Positions 12,351-22,675 of a stretch of DNA of 64,000 bases are shown here, one piece after another; position 1 is the first letter of the stretch, and each line of letters starts with the position of its first letter. The notes under the pieces were generated by a model that saw nothing but the letters and a program-made list of their open reading frames with translations, made no database searches and was not told the origin of the DNA. The position numbers were made by a program, and so were the translations under genes. Source of the DNA: Tetraselmis striata (Eukaryota; Chlorophyta; Chlorodendrophyceae; Chlorodendrales; Chlorodendraceae); the NCBI GenBank assembly GCA_006384855.1, contig VCJN01000570.1:230554-294553 (forward strand), read 5' to 3'.

Positions 12351-12789
12351 CCTCGTAACCATGCTCTGCCCTCAACAATAGCTCTGGCACCGCGAGATAG
12401 TTGTCCTCGTCACTCGCGCGGATTTCGAACCAACATGGCCGCTGTGGGCTGGCACTACTAGCGAGTCGGGGCGCACCCTACCGCGGCTCCCGCACTACAT
12501 GTCGGCTACCATGCGCTGCGCTGCCAACGCAATAGCCAGAGGTATGTGCCCCACCTGCTTCATCAACATCGCGCTCGCTAACCGTCAATCGAGCAAGTGA
12601 TGAGCTAAGCTCCAGCAGCAATGTAGATTGTGCCTGCTGCATGTCCGCCTGAAGCGACTCGAGCGTCGGCTCGGCGACGGGGCCTTCTCCATCGTCCGGC
12701 GTGGTAACGCACGGACGTACGGACAAGAATATCGTCACATGGCGAGCCGAGTGCGGTCTTTGAACAACCTGGGAGACCTTGCCCGCAAC

Positions 12790-12963
12790 AGGTTACGGAA
12801 CAGTTAATCGCTGTGTGTAACCTACATCGCAAAACTAGGAGATGGCAGGCTCAACTGCTACGGGTGCTTTTATGTCGTCTACTCGTGCCGCACATGCTGA
12901 AGGGGCGCAGCGACAAGTGAGTAACCCTTGAACCTCCGCCAGCAACACATGTAAATAGCAGCC
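12790..12963 (+). repeat. Terminal repeat A, copy 2 (left part)
   Basis: Matches the repeat at 51790-52020: both have a 'TGTGTGTA' start, a GGAGATGGCAGGCTCA-like block, a CTTTTATGTCG-like block and AACACATGTA. The repeat stops at 12963, where a retroposon begins, and resumes after it at 14610 with GCAGCCGGAAAGCGGTTATTA. Confidence 0.7.
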
Positions 12964-13344
12964 TTTCTTTTGGGCGCCCCCCCTCCCCCCCCTCCCTTCA
13001 CAGCGCCCTGGATTTTTCTGGGAATGGGAAAATTTCCGGCTATGGCGTCGGGCTCTCCCTCAAATTGCCTTTCTGTTGCACATGTATCGCACTCCCAAAA
13101 TGCTTTGCTCCGCGGGCGGTTGGGCGGGCTTGCCCCAACTCGCATTACTCGAATGGGCCAACGCCCAAACGGATAGGGCGGACCTTTCGTGGTCAGTGCC
13201 GAGTATTTGATGGCAGTGTTTTAGCCTGTGATCCAACAGTGTTGGAAATTTGCGTCACTGGCCTTTAATTAGTCCTGCAGAATGCTTCGGCAATTTGCGC
13301 TTGTTGACTACAACGGAGTGTCGCCTACCCAGTGCTTTCCGTAA

Positions 13345-14517
13345 ATGGGGGTTTTTTACGTCATGGCGCTAACATATGCGCACTACAAACAGAACTACTT
13401 ACAACAACTATGAAAGGTTGCCTGCAAAAGAGAGACATAAGCCTGAAACCAAGGTCGAGCAAGAGGCTAGGGAGCCAAGAACCAAGGGAGAGCCAAGAGA
13501 TTCACAAGCTTCCAAGCTACCAAGAACCAAAGGGACCACCGGCCCGGGGTAGGCCATCAGCCGCGGCGAGGACGCTTGCGGCCAATGACCCGGGGCATAG
13601 CAACACAGGCCGACGAGCGACGCGACGCAGGCGCAGGAGCACCATCATCACGTGCCGCGCGCGCGGCCGCGACCCCGCCAAGAACATCGTCTGCATGTGC
13701 CATGTTGACGAGCAAGGAGAAACGGCAGCGCCACGCAGACAAGAGCTGGCCAAATTTTTGGCCAGTGTGTGTGGCTAGCTTTCGCGAGCTCCACCAAGAA
13801 GGCCTCAGCGTGCGGGGCCAGCGAGCCGCCGAACTCGGAAATAAACGGCGAAAGGAACAAAGCGAATAAGCATGCCGGCGGCGTTTCGGACACCCTCGTC
13901 ATACTTCTGGATTTTGCGGCGCTCTGCAGCCCGCAATGCAGTCGTTGGATCCGAGCTCGACACGCCGAGGATAGGGGCAATGGCGGTGTCGACAGCAACC
14001 GTGTTCCCGCGGATACCACCATGATACCCAAAAAGCCCAACATCGGCCGGCCCGCGCCGGCCGTCGCTGCCCTTCGGAAGAGAAACAAGCACCGACGGGT
14101 CCGTGAGGATCTGGACACCCACGCCCAGGGCGGACTTCACGTCGTGGCAAATGTCGGAAAGGCCATGTGCGCCCACTCGTGTGCGGCGTGATTGGAGTCG
14201 CCCCCCACAGCAACGTGCCACGTGATCAACGTACGCGACCGCCCAAGATGAAGGAGTGAATTCCACGCTAACTTCCTCAAAACGGGTCAGCATGCCTTGT
14301 ACCGAGGAGGAGCAAATGGCACAAGGGCAGGCGGGCTCGCCAAGGGAGAGGACATGAGCCGCCGGAAGGCCAAATGGGCGGCAAGCGGCAACGCGCGCGG
14401 AACGTGGAATCGTAGTACTCACGGGAACGCTCACGGACTTCACCAAGGCGACCCTCACTTGGAGGATTAGTCACCAGGAACGCTGTCGCAGCGCGTAAGA
14501 GGCGGCCCCGGAAGCGG
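13345..14517 (-). mobile_element. Second retroposon nested inside the LINE fragment, 9-bp TSD
   Basis: Comparison with the uninterrupted copy at 62.8-63.3 kb defines both edges. The 9-bp word TTTCCGTAA stands at 13336-13344 and again at 14518-14526, as a target-site duplication. The insert carries, on the minus strand, a C-terminal fragment of a LINE-type polyprotein, and its 3' end in that orientation is a short A-rich stretch near 13350. It is therefore a 5'-truncated retroposon of a different family from its host. Confidence 0.8.
13740..14458 (-). pseudogene. LINE polyprotein C-terminal fragment, zinc-finger and endonuclease-like
   Basis: The minus-strand frame from 14458 contains 'HVLSLGEPACPCAICSS' (Cys-rich finger region), then 'GRRGPADVGLFGYHGGIRGN' leading into VAVDTAI, then 'AERRKIQKYDEG' and 'RFVPFAV'. 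This order resembles the end of non-LTR elements with a restriction-like endonuclease. A frameshift near 13840 moves the expected continuation ('SEFGGSLAPHAEAFLVELAK') into another frame. The RT domain itself is missing, so this is a truncated dead copy. Confidence 0.65.
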
Positions 14518-14690
14518 TTTCCGTAACTGGATCGCTGCCTAAACGGCCGTCGTGGAGACGCTGCAAGGGTTTCACTGGTGCCAGTCCTGTCCCGGGGGCG
14601 GGAAAAAAAAGCAGCCGGAAAGCGGTTATTAGTAGGAAAGGAGGAACCCCATAAACTACAGGGTAGTTCAGATCATACTACTGTGACGCG

Positions 14691-15970
14691 CGCGCGGCGC
14701 GCTGCATCGTTCGTCTGGTGGAGTCGTCGGAAAGCAGCGCGACGGCTGGAGCGGCGGCGGGTCGCGAAGGCCGAATCAAATGAGGAAGGAGGTGGGCGAA
14801 ACGCGGCACCATCATCACTAGGCTTGAAGAGCGCGCAGAGCACCGCCGCGCTGTGTTGCTGGTGATGACAGGAAGGCCACAGCAGTATAATCCCGCGCCC
14901 CAGGCGCTGGCCCGTTCGTCGCTGTAATCGTCGACGACGGCGGCGCATCTCTCCGGACCCGCATGCCGCCAGTCAACCGCGGCCGAGACAGCGAGACCAC
15001 AGTCTTCTGCTGAGCAGTCGGCAGCGAAAATATTGTGTCGCGGCGAGCTGCTTGCCGCAGTGCAGCGCGCTGACATCCGGAACTGCCCTTAAGAGCTTCC
15101 CCTCCCGCCAAGGTCTCCCCGGACGGGTGCCAGGCGCGCGATGTGGCCGCCAGTGGAGCAGCCACGCGGTGGTGTGTGCGCCCTGGCCACCGATTGGAGC
15201 GGCGCGAGGGTGACGCCTACCAGTGCCGCCTCAGCAGCGGAGGGCAACACCACGGCAGGCGGACTGCGGGTTGCCATTACCCGCCAGCGTGAGCCACGCC
15301 TTCCTCCCACCCGACCGTCGGTGGGCCCTCACACCTGGGGCGAGCCTGTTGTCACGACAGACACACGGAAGATGGTTTATTCGCGCCTGCCAGAGCTGTC
15401 CCAAAGACAACGGCGATATGCTGCGTTATTTATGTATCATATTACTACATCAATGCTTTGTCCTGTGTGCGTGCTACTGCACGTGCTATCTCATGGAATT
15501 TTTCAGCAAGCAATCTCAAGTACCACAACCCCATGAATGCGATGACTGTCGCGGTTGGCACAGATGGCATTCACAGTGGGGGTCATCTCTTGTGGCGATG
15601 ATGGGCCATACTGTATGGGTGGCTGCTCCTTTGCCGGTAGAGCACTCTGACATTCTGACACTGGGAGGACTGGGCTGGGCTGGGCTGGGCTGGGCTGGCG
15701 GGGCGCGAAAGACCTGATGGCAGCTGGCCTTCGCTGCACAGGGGGGGGGGGGGGGGGGGGGGGGGCTGGACAGACCGGCTTGCATGCCTTGGTTGGTGGC
15801 CGCAGCATCGGCTGCAAATTGGGTGGCGGCTCAGCTGTCTCCCTTTCGTGGACTGTGGCGCAGGGGGGTGGACGCAGCTGCGCGGGCGGCAGGGCGCGCA
15901 GGGCCGCCGACGTGCTGCGGAGGGCGTGCGGGCCGGGGAGCCGGGCGGAGGCCGTCGACGACGGCCACGT
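14691..15970. other. Intergenic, no gene recognised; simple repeats before the PBP gene
   Basis: Open frames exist on both strands but none resembles a known protein. A pentamer (GGGCT) repeated about five times lies at 15670-15698, and a run of about 25 G lies at 15741-15765. The start of the downstream PBP could be earlier than chosen, because the PBP frame is open upstream to an ATG at 15848. Confidence 0.5.
15670..15698. repeat. (GGGCT)n pentamer repeat
   Basis: Five to six tandem TGGGC units, GC-rich, about 270 bp upstream of the chosen PBP start. Confidence 0.9.
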
Positions 15971-18900
15971 ATGGGGAGCCTCAAGATCGCGCTCGGGGGC
16001 GTAGCGGCCATCACCGCCGCCGCGATCGCCGCCGACATGTGGGTCGCCAGTCTACCACCCCGTGTCTGTACTGCAGCGAGCGGAATGAGGCGCTTCCTCT
16101 TCCGGCTGCACCTGCTCTGCCAGGCCCAGCATTGGGCGAACATGTCCTTTTCTCCGCGCACACCCCGGGCCGCTGCAGCCACTGAGACAAAGCCGCCGTG
16201 CGCAGATGGCGCTTTGTGCGGTCGCTGGGGGCAGGCACGGTGGGGCGGTGGCGCAACCTGGGCGTGGCGGATGACGGGCGCGGGGAGCTGGGCGCCACGG
16301 CCACAGAGCCGACCATCATATACGACGTCGACGGGCGTGTGGTGGCCAAGTTCAGCAGCTGCATGGTGCGCTTACCTCCGCGCCCCCAGCATGCCATCCC
16401 GCCGCATGCAACCGTGAGACAGCAGTCGTGCTGGGCAGCTCTCACATGGCGGCCCGGTCGCAGGTCCGGCTGGAGGAAGTGTCCGACCCGCTGTGGCAGG
16501 CGGTGGTGGCGATGGAGGACCGCCGCTTCTTCGAGCACCGCGGCATTGACCTCCGGGGCGTAGCCAGGCAAGCAATGAGCGCCTGCCAAAAGCGGGAAGG
16601 GGGTCGGTGTGGGACTCTGTAGGCATGCCCTGTTGCTGTCGGCACATCCCTGTCTGGCAGGCGGAGGAGAGCTGCCAGCCTCCCTGCGCTGTCCCCTCCT
16701 GGGCCGGGACGCGGCCCGTCCTCCTGCCCGTCCCTGGCCGGCCCTGATGGGCTGGGCTCCGCTGCAGGGCTGTGATGTCTGCCGGCCGCGCAGGCGGCGG
16801 CTCCACCATCACGCAGCAGCTGGTGAAGAACATGCTGCTGTCCGCGGAGCGCACCATCACCCGCAAGGCACGTGTCGCCAGCCTCCACGCGGCTGCCGCT
16901 CGGGCCAGGCATGCCTCAGCTGCTGTGGCCGGTCCAGCGGTGAGGGCGGTGCGGGGACGCTCAGTGTGTGGTTGGGGCGCAGGTGATCGAGATGTTGATG
17001 GCGCTCGGGCTGGAGACGCGGCTGAGCAAGCCGCAGGTGTGTGCCGCCCGCCTAGCTGGGGCACCCTGTAGGTGCATACGGAATGGCCCAGGGAAAGAGG
17101 TCGGGAGGGGAGGAGCCGGGGGCGACCTGTCAGCCACACGTGCACCTGGGCTCTTTGGCGGCGCCGTGAGATAGCGCTGCTCTCCGCCTTGTTGCAGCTG
17201 CCCGTGATGAGCGGTGGTGCGACTGCCGCATGGCCCGCGCAGATCCTGGAGCGCTACCTGAACACCTGCTACTGGGGGCACGGCGTGTTTGGCATCGCCG
17301 ACGCCGCGGCCGCCTACTTCCGCAAGCGCCCCAGCGAGCTCAGCCTGAGCGAGGCGGCGCTGCTCGCGGGGCTACTCCCCTGCCCGGAGGGTTTCTCGCC
17401 CTTCAACGACTCCCAGGCGGCGAAGCGCCGCTCCGCGCTGGTGAGTCTGGCCGCCCCACTCTGTTGACCGCCTCCTACTTCTTCTGGGCGCAATGGCGAC
17501 CCCCGCCGCAGGCGGGCTCTGAGCCCCAGCAGTGCATTCAAGCAAGGCGCCGGCCGCGGTTCGCAGGTGCTGCGCTGCATGGCGCGCAACGGGTACATCG
17601 AAGAGGCGGAGGCGGAGGAGCTCATCGCGCAGGGGCTGCCGGCCAGCCTGGCGCACGACCTCGAATTCGACACACCTGGCAGCGGCGGCGACGACGGCCT
17701 AGCTGGCGGCCCTCCATCGGGTGAGGCCTGACCTCACCGCGCTGTGTGCCTCTTTTCCCACCTTGAGGCTGACGCAGAATTTGCAATTGCATGTGTTAGC
17801 GGTGAGAGCTTATTAAAAAGGCACCTAATCGGGGACACACAATCGCCCAGTGCCGCGGCCGCGAGTGTGAAGCAGCAGGTGAGGAGGACACAAATGCACA
17901 AGCACACGGCTGTTGGCTCAGAGTCGCCATCATCGCCTTTGGATTACTGGCTCCACTCGCAGAATAGTATCCCGACATCCTATGATCCTACGGGTGCCGA
18001 CGCGGCAATAAGAACACTGTTGATTAGGGCCCGCCCTGTCGCCACCGGGCAAATGCAGACGACACTGCAGCGGAACATAGCAGGCAAACATTCTCATAGG
18101 TTGCATGCAAGCCCGATGTGAGGCTTATAAAAAGGGCAATTGTAGGCGAGTCGGCACCCGTAGATGCCCACGCAGACGTGGCTATGCTATTTTCACCGCC
18201 TCCCGGGTTACCTGCCGGCTCTTGTGGCAGCGACAGCAAGCGGGCAGGCAGCTACGCCCACGCCTTGCTCTCCGCCAGGAGCCCGCTGCCCATGAATGGC
18301 TGACCCGCCCTTCCCTGCGTCCCGACCGATCGTGGGCCAACCAGGCGCCCCCTATCGCGCGCCGTACTTTGTGAGCGAGGTGCTGTACCAGCTGCGCGAG
18401 CTCTGTGGCTGCTCCGCGGCGGACCTTCGCGGCGGCCTGCGCATCCACACCACCCTGGACCTCAAGCTGCAGGCGCGCGGCCGCGCCCTACTCCCGCGGA
18501 ATCCTACCTGAACGCAACTAGCAGCATGCTGCGCATCCCGTGCCGCTCTGGCTATCTGCCCGCTCAGCTATGCGTGCCCACGCACCTATAAAAACCACCA
18601 CATATGCAGCCTCAAAATGGGCCCGCATGCATGCTACCTCTGGGGGCTATTCTTCCGCTATGGTCTGGTCTACATCTGACCTCTGCCCAGCACGGCAAGC
18701 TCCAATACGCAGTGCTCTTACTGCGTGTACCGACGCACCTATAATGTGTGTTCTTATCACACGCCTCCAATCCGGCGTGCATGCATGTTATGATTTAGTT
18801 CGCTATACTTCCGCTGTGCTCTCGTCTACCTCTGACCTCTGACAAGTAGGGCGGGTTCTTATCTGCAGTGTTCTTACTAACGCACCGGTTTGGCAGAGGT

Positions 18901-21626
18901 GTTGTCGCTGAGACATCAGACCCATGAGGTGCTGACAGGGGCGCTGCGATGCTCTACACGTGCCGGCTGCCAGGAGAGCGCGGAGGCGCTGCTGCGGCGC
19001 GCCGGCCCAGGCGAGGCGGCGCTGGTGGCGATGGACCCCAAGTCGGGCGCGGTGCGCGTGCTGCTGGGCGGCCGCGACTACGGTGCCAGCAACTACAATC
19101 GCGCGGTGGACGCCCGGCGCTCACCAGGTGACTGCCCTGGTCAGTAGGCGGTGGCCGTCCCTCCGTGGCAAAGCCATGCGATGACGTCCGAGATGAGGCC
19201 CGCGCCCGGGGGCCTGCGAACTGCGACCGGCTGCTGAGCAGCGCACTGTGAGAGGAGATGACTGTGTTTGCAGTTTGGGAACCTGGGTGCTTGTCCGGGG
19301 AGTGGGCCAGGCGATTGGTGCTACTGCGCTTCCTGTACCCATGGCAGCGTACTCGTTGATATATTAGCAACGTCTTGTTTACTGCCGAGGAAAGGCTGGC
19401 AGCGCACTCGTACTGGTAGGGCCGGGCGTGCTGCAGTGCATGGAGCGCCCTTGCATAATCATCGCTCCAGGATATCAGGACATGCTCATTAGGGGCTCCT
19501 CCGTATGCAGTAATTGGCAATGCAGTCCGACCTGTCGCTGATAAAGGCGTTTCACGGGGCCACCTGCTTAGCCCCGGGGCCACCATGGCGGCCTGATGTC
19601 CTGCGACGCCGCTGGATAACTCTGCCAGAGTCTGGGGGGAGGTTGCACTGGGAGAGTGGGGGCGTGTGGCTCCCGGGTCGCCCAGCTAGCTGCCAAGCGG
19701 TGCGACTATTATTGCCTGCAGATCAGACATGTGACACCATCGTCACCACCGGTATCTAAATATGTGAGATTCAATGGAGGCGGCTGCAGAGGGGGTCGAA
19801 GTCTTTTAATGCCTTCAAGTGCCCACGGCACCATGCGCTGTCCCAGTTTGCTGATGATGGAGGGTTGGTGCGGCAGGCAGCGCGTTCAAGCCGGTGGTGT
19901 TCGCAGCGGCACTGGAGCAGGGCGTCATCTCGCCGAGCACAATCGTGGAGGACACAGAGGTGGTGTACCGGCGGGCGGACCCCACAGCCGAATGGGAGGA
20001 GGCGCCGCTGCCGCTGGATCCCCCCGGCGCGCAGCCCTTGTGAGCAGCCGCGTCCCCGCGACCACTGGGCACTCCCCGCACGCTCCCCTGTATCCGCTAA
20101 TGAGCGACCGTGCCACCACCCGCTGCAGCCTGCTATGGCAGTGAGTTGCCCAGACGTGCGCCGGAGTGGGCACTGATGGATGACAGCGTGCCCCTCCGCC
20201 TCTCCCCCCCCCCCCCCCCCCTGCTTCGCCTACATAGGAGCAGCGCTTCCGCGACCAGTCGGGGGTGGTGGGGCGGCGGCGCGATAGCGGACAGCAGCCC
20301 CTACTTTCTGGAGTACCGCCCGCAGAACTTCAGCCGCAGGTGCGCCGCTCCAGCGGCACCTCCCCCCCGGGCTCCTAGCAGCCCAGGCGTCATCCCTTGA
20401 TCGCCCGCTGTGGCCGCACGCGCGCGTGGCGCAGATATCGCGGGAGGGTCACCGCAGCAGAGAGCCTGGCGGACTCGCTGAACGTGCCAACAGTGAAGGT
20501 CGGCCCCCCATAACCTGGTTGCTGCAGACTGCGCTACCCGCCTCGCTGTCCCTTGCCCCTTACGATGCCTGGAACTGAACCGCGCCGGCGGCACCCGCCA
20601 GATTGCGCACCAGGTGGGTTCCGAGGCCATCGTCCGAATGGCGCGCAGGCTGGGCATCAAGAGCCCCGTGCCCAGCGAGCTCAGCCTGGCGCTGGGGGCC
20701 TGCGAGGTGACACCGTTGGAGGTGACATCCATGTACAACACCATCGCGGCAGGTGAGCTGCGGCCCACCGTGCCCGGCGCGCCACTTCTCCGTGCGCAGG
20801 CGACAGGCATCCTGACGGCCAGGAGGCCCACCCATGCAGGCGGCACGTACTCGAGCCCTCATCTTGTCATGCGGGTGGCGGACGCCCAAGGGAACCTGCT
20901 CTACCACCACAAGATAACTCGGCGAAAGGTCCCCCCAGACACTCTCATCGGCACCGCAGCTGCCCGCCCCAATAATTGCCCGGTGGTATAGTCGCATGCT
21001 GACCGCATCCACGCCCGCGTATGGCGACAGGCCCTCCGCGCATCAGTCGCATCCGACCTGTCCCGCATGCTGCGGCGGTGCATTGCCACCGGTACGGGCC
21101 GTGTGGCCGGCCAAGGGTGCGTGCCCGCCCTGCGCCATTCCTCCTGCCCCTGATTGCATGGCAAGACACAGCAGGACTGCCGCACCCACAGGGCGATGCA
21201 CGAGTTTGTTGCGTCATTCAGAGTGCACAACGGAAACAGCGCAGGACGCTGACTGGCTGCGCATGCAGGTGGGCCTCTGGCCGGGCGGCTGGTAAGACGG
21301 GCACAAGTGACGGCTGCCGCGACGCTTGGTTTGCGGGCTTCACTCCCAAGCTCACCGCCTGCGTATGGGTCGGCACCGATGACAATGCCCCGCTGGCAGG
21401 CGCGAACCCGCCGCCCACCCGCTCATGCCAGGGGTTGGGGGTGGGGGAGCAGCTCGTTTGTGCCGAATCACGAGCTTTTGATGTGGAAAATGGCATCCGG
21501 TGATAAATGTGAGCATGTTTGGAGGCTGACGCACGTCGCTCCAATGTTGCAGGCACGGGGTCCTCCATTGCCGCTCCCGTCTGGGCCTCGTTCATGAAGG
21601 CCGCGTCCCTCTCGCGGCACTACTAG
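15971..21626 (+). CDS. Class A penicillin-binding protein (transglycosylase-transpeptidase), nuclear, 17 exons
   Basis: Exons joined in phase: 15971-16038, 16206-16365, 16419-16567, 16768-16867, 16983-17036, 17243-17440, 17567-17720, 18345-18472, 18974-19127, 19877-20039, 20244-20339, 20435-20498, 20602-20752, 20840-20928, 20992-21116, 21269-21399, 21553-21626; 685 residues. A hydrophobic anchor lies at residues ~5-22. The GT51 domain has EDRRFFEH (Glu109), [12 protein letters not shown] (~136-147) and ILERYLN (Glu180). The transpeptidase domain has SAFK (Ser390), SLN (489-491) and KTGT (627-630), all intact. In bacteria this enzyme polymerises lipid II and cross-links peptidoglycan; in algae and mosses relatives act in plastid division and wall formation. 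Plastid location is inferred. An in-frame ATG at 15848 would add 41 Arg/Gly-rich residues that could be a transit peptide. Four introns appear to use GC donors. Exons 2-3 and 11 are the least certain. Confidence 0.9.
18575..18845. repeat. Two-unit ~157-bp tandem duplication inside a PBP intron
   Basis: In the intron between the eighth and ninth PBP exons, 'ACGCACCTATAA', a GCATGCATG-rich block, and a CTTCCGCT...GTCTACxTCTGACCTCTG block each occur twice about 157 bp apart (near 18580-18690 and 18735-18845). The copies differ by scattered changes. Confidence 0.7.
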
Positions 21627-22623
21627 GTGCAGTCTATTGTGCACGCAGGTGTGCCGCCACCCGCCGTTAGAGCGATGTACATGCATGTGTGGTGGTGCTT
21701 TGCACGCCCAATTGAGCCGTTGGCCGAGTCCCGCTGGCCCAACCGAAACGAGCAGTCGCACCCTATGCATGGCTGATGTCACACAGCATGACGTTGTGAT
21801 GCAGCTGATGCTGTGTGGCCATATGCAGGATGAGCGGCTGCAGCGCTAGCTCTCACGCTTTTGACACATTTCTGCAGTTTTCTTGGGTTGCTGGATCGAA
21901 TGTCAAATGAGTAAATTTCTCATCAGGCACACCAGGCAAAGTCGCCTTCTGCCTCGCTGCCTTCCTGCTCTTCCTCGCCTCATCACGCTGCGCAGACACC
22001 ATGCACGCCGAGGGAGACCTCGCTATGACACTACAGCCAGTGGCTATGTAGCAAGCAATTCAATGGACCTGTGTATAAGCGCACGTGGCAGTATGAGATA
22101 CCGGTGAGAGGCAGAGCGCTCTGCATCCTGTGGTAACAGCATCTCCCATCCTCACCCGTGACCATTAAGCTGATATGCTGCCAGGTTGTACCCGCAGACG
22201 GAACCCCATTGGATTTGTGTTCATCTGTTGGGCCCTGTTGCTTTCCGACGAGTCCTCAACGGGTATTGTCATACGCTCGTACACTATTATTTATCATAGC
22301 ATCAGCATAGTATAGGTAACTAATACTCTGGCTTAGGGTACCTGCATCTTTATGGGGATGCCTGGTCGGTGGCTGCCATGGCGGTTCCCTCCTCTGGTGG
22401 CTGGATTTCCTTCTGGATTTCTGTATGGATTTCTTGAATGTTGCAGCTACCTGTAGCACATGTAATCATCTCTTACCTGAATCTTCCTACATTAATTTGC
22501 TCTCGCAGCTGTGTCCATGTATCTTTGTCATGTATTTGTTCAGTACTTAAAGCGTCCTCTGTCCGTAAATGTATATACGATATACGTAAAATGTATGTAT
22601 ATTTTTACCTATGATATATTTTA

Positions 22624-22675
<52 letters not shown>

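Larger units (their letters stand above)
12964..14610 (+). mobile_element. 5'-truncated LINE 3' fragment with poly-A tail, inserted in repeat A
   Basis: The segment 12964-13344 plus 14527-14610 matches 62847-63302 almost throughout, for example 'GTTGCACATGTATCGCACTC' and 'AACTGGATCGCTGCCTAA'. Both copies end in a G-rich stretch followed by eight or nine A residues. The 7-bp word AGCAGCC flanks the insertion at 12957-12963 and 14610-14616, which looks like a target-site duplication. It interrupts terminal repeat A. The middle of this fragment is occupied by a second insertion at 13345-14517. Confidence 0.8.
9840..14690 (-). mobile_element. Tyrosine-recombinase element, copy 1, carrying nested insertions
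   Basis: A decayed element read on the minus strand. It is flanked by same-direction copies of a ~230-bp repeat: one at about 9840-10260, and one at about 12790-12963 that resumes at 14610-14690. Between them are a tyrosine recombinase pseudogene (about 11260-10330) and a decayed upstream coding region (about 12350-11300). The right repeat is interrupted by a retroposon at 12964-14610. The recombinase and terminal repeats are shared with the elements at 37.8-39.1 and 50.9-52.0 kb. DIRS/Ngaro-type retroelements use such recombinases instead of DDE integrases. Whether this family has a reverse transcriptase is not settled by this copy. Confidence 0.65.

Noticed and set aside
15971..21626. Bacterial contamination as the source of the PBP gene
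   Set aside because: The coding sequence is broken into many exons with AG acceptors and consistent phases, and contains no long bacterial-style reading frame; flanking DNA is eukaryotic.
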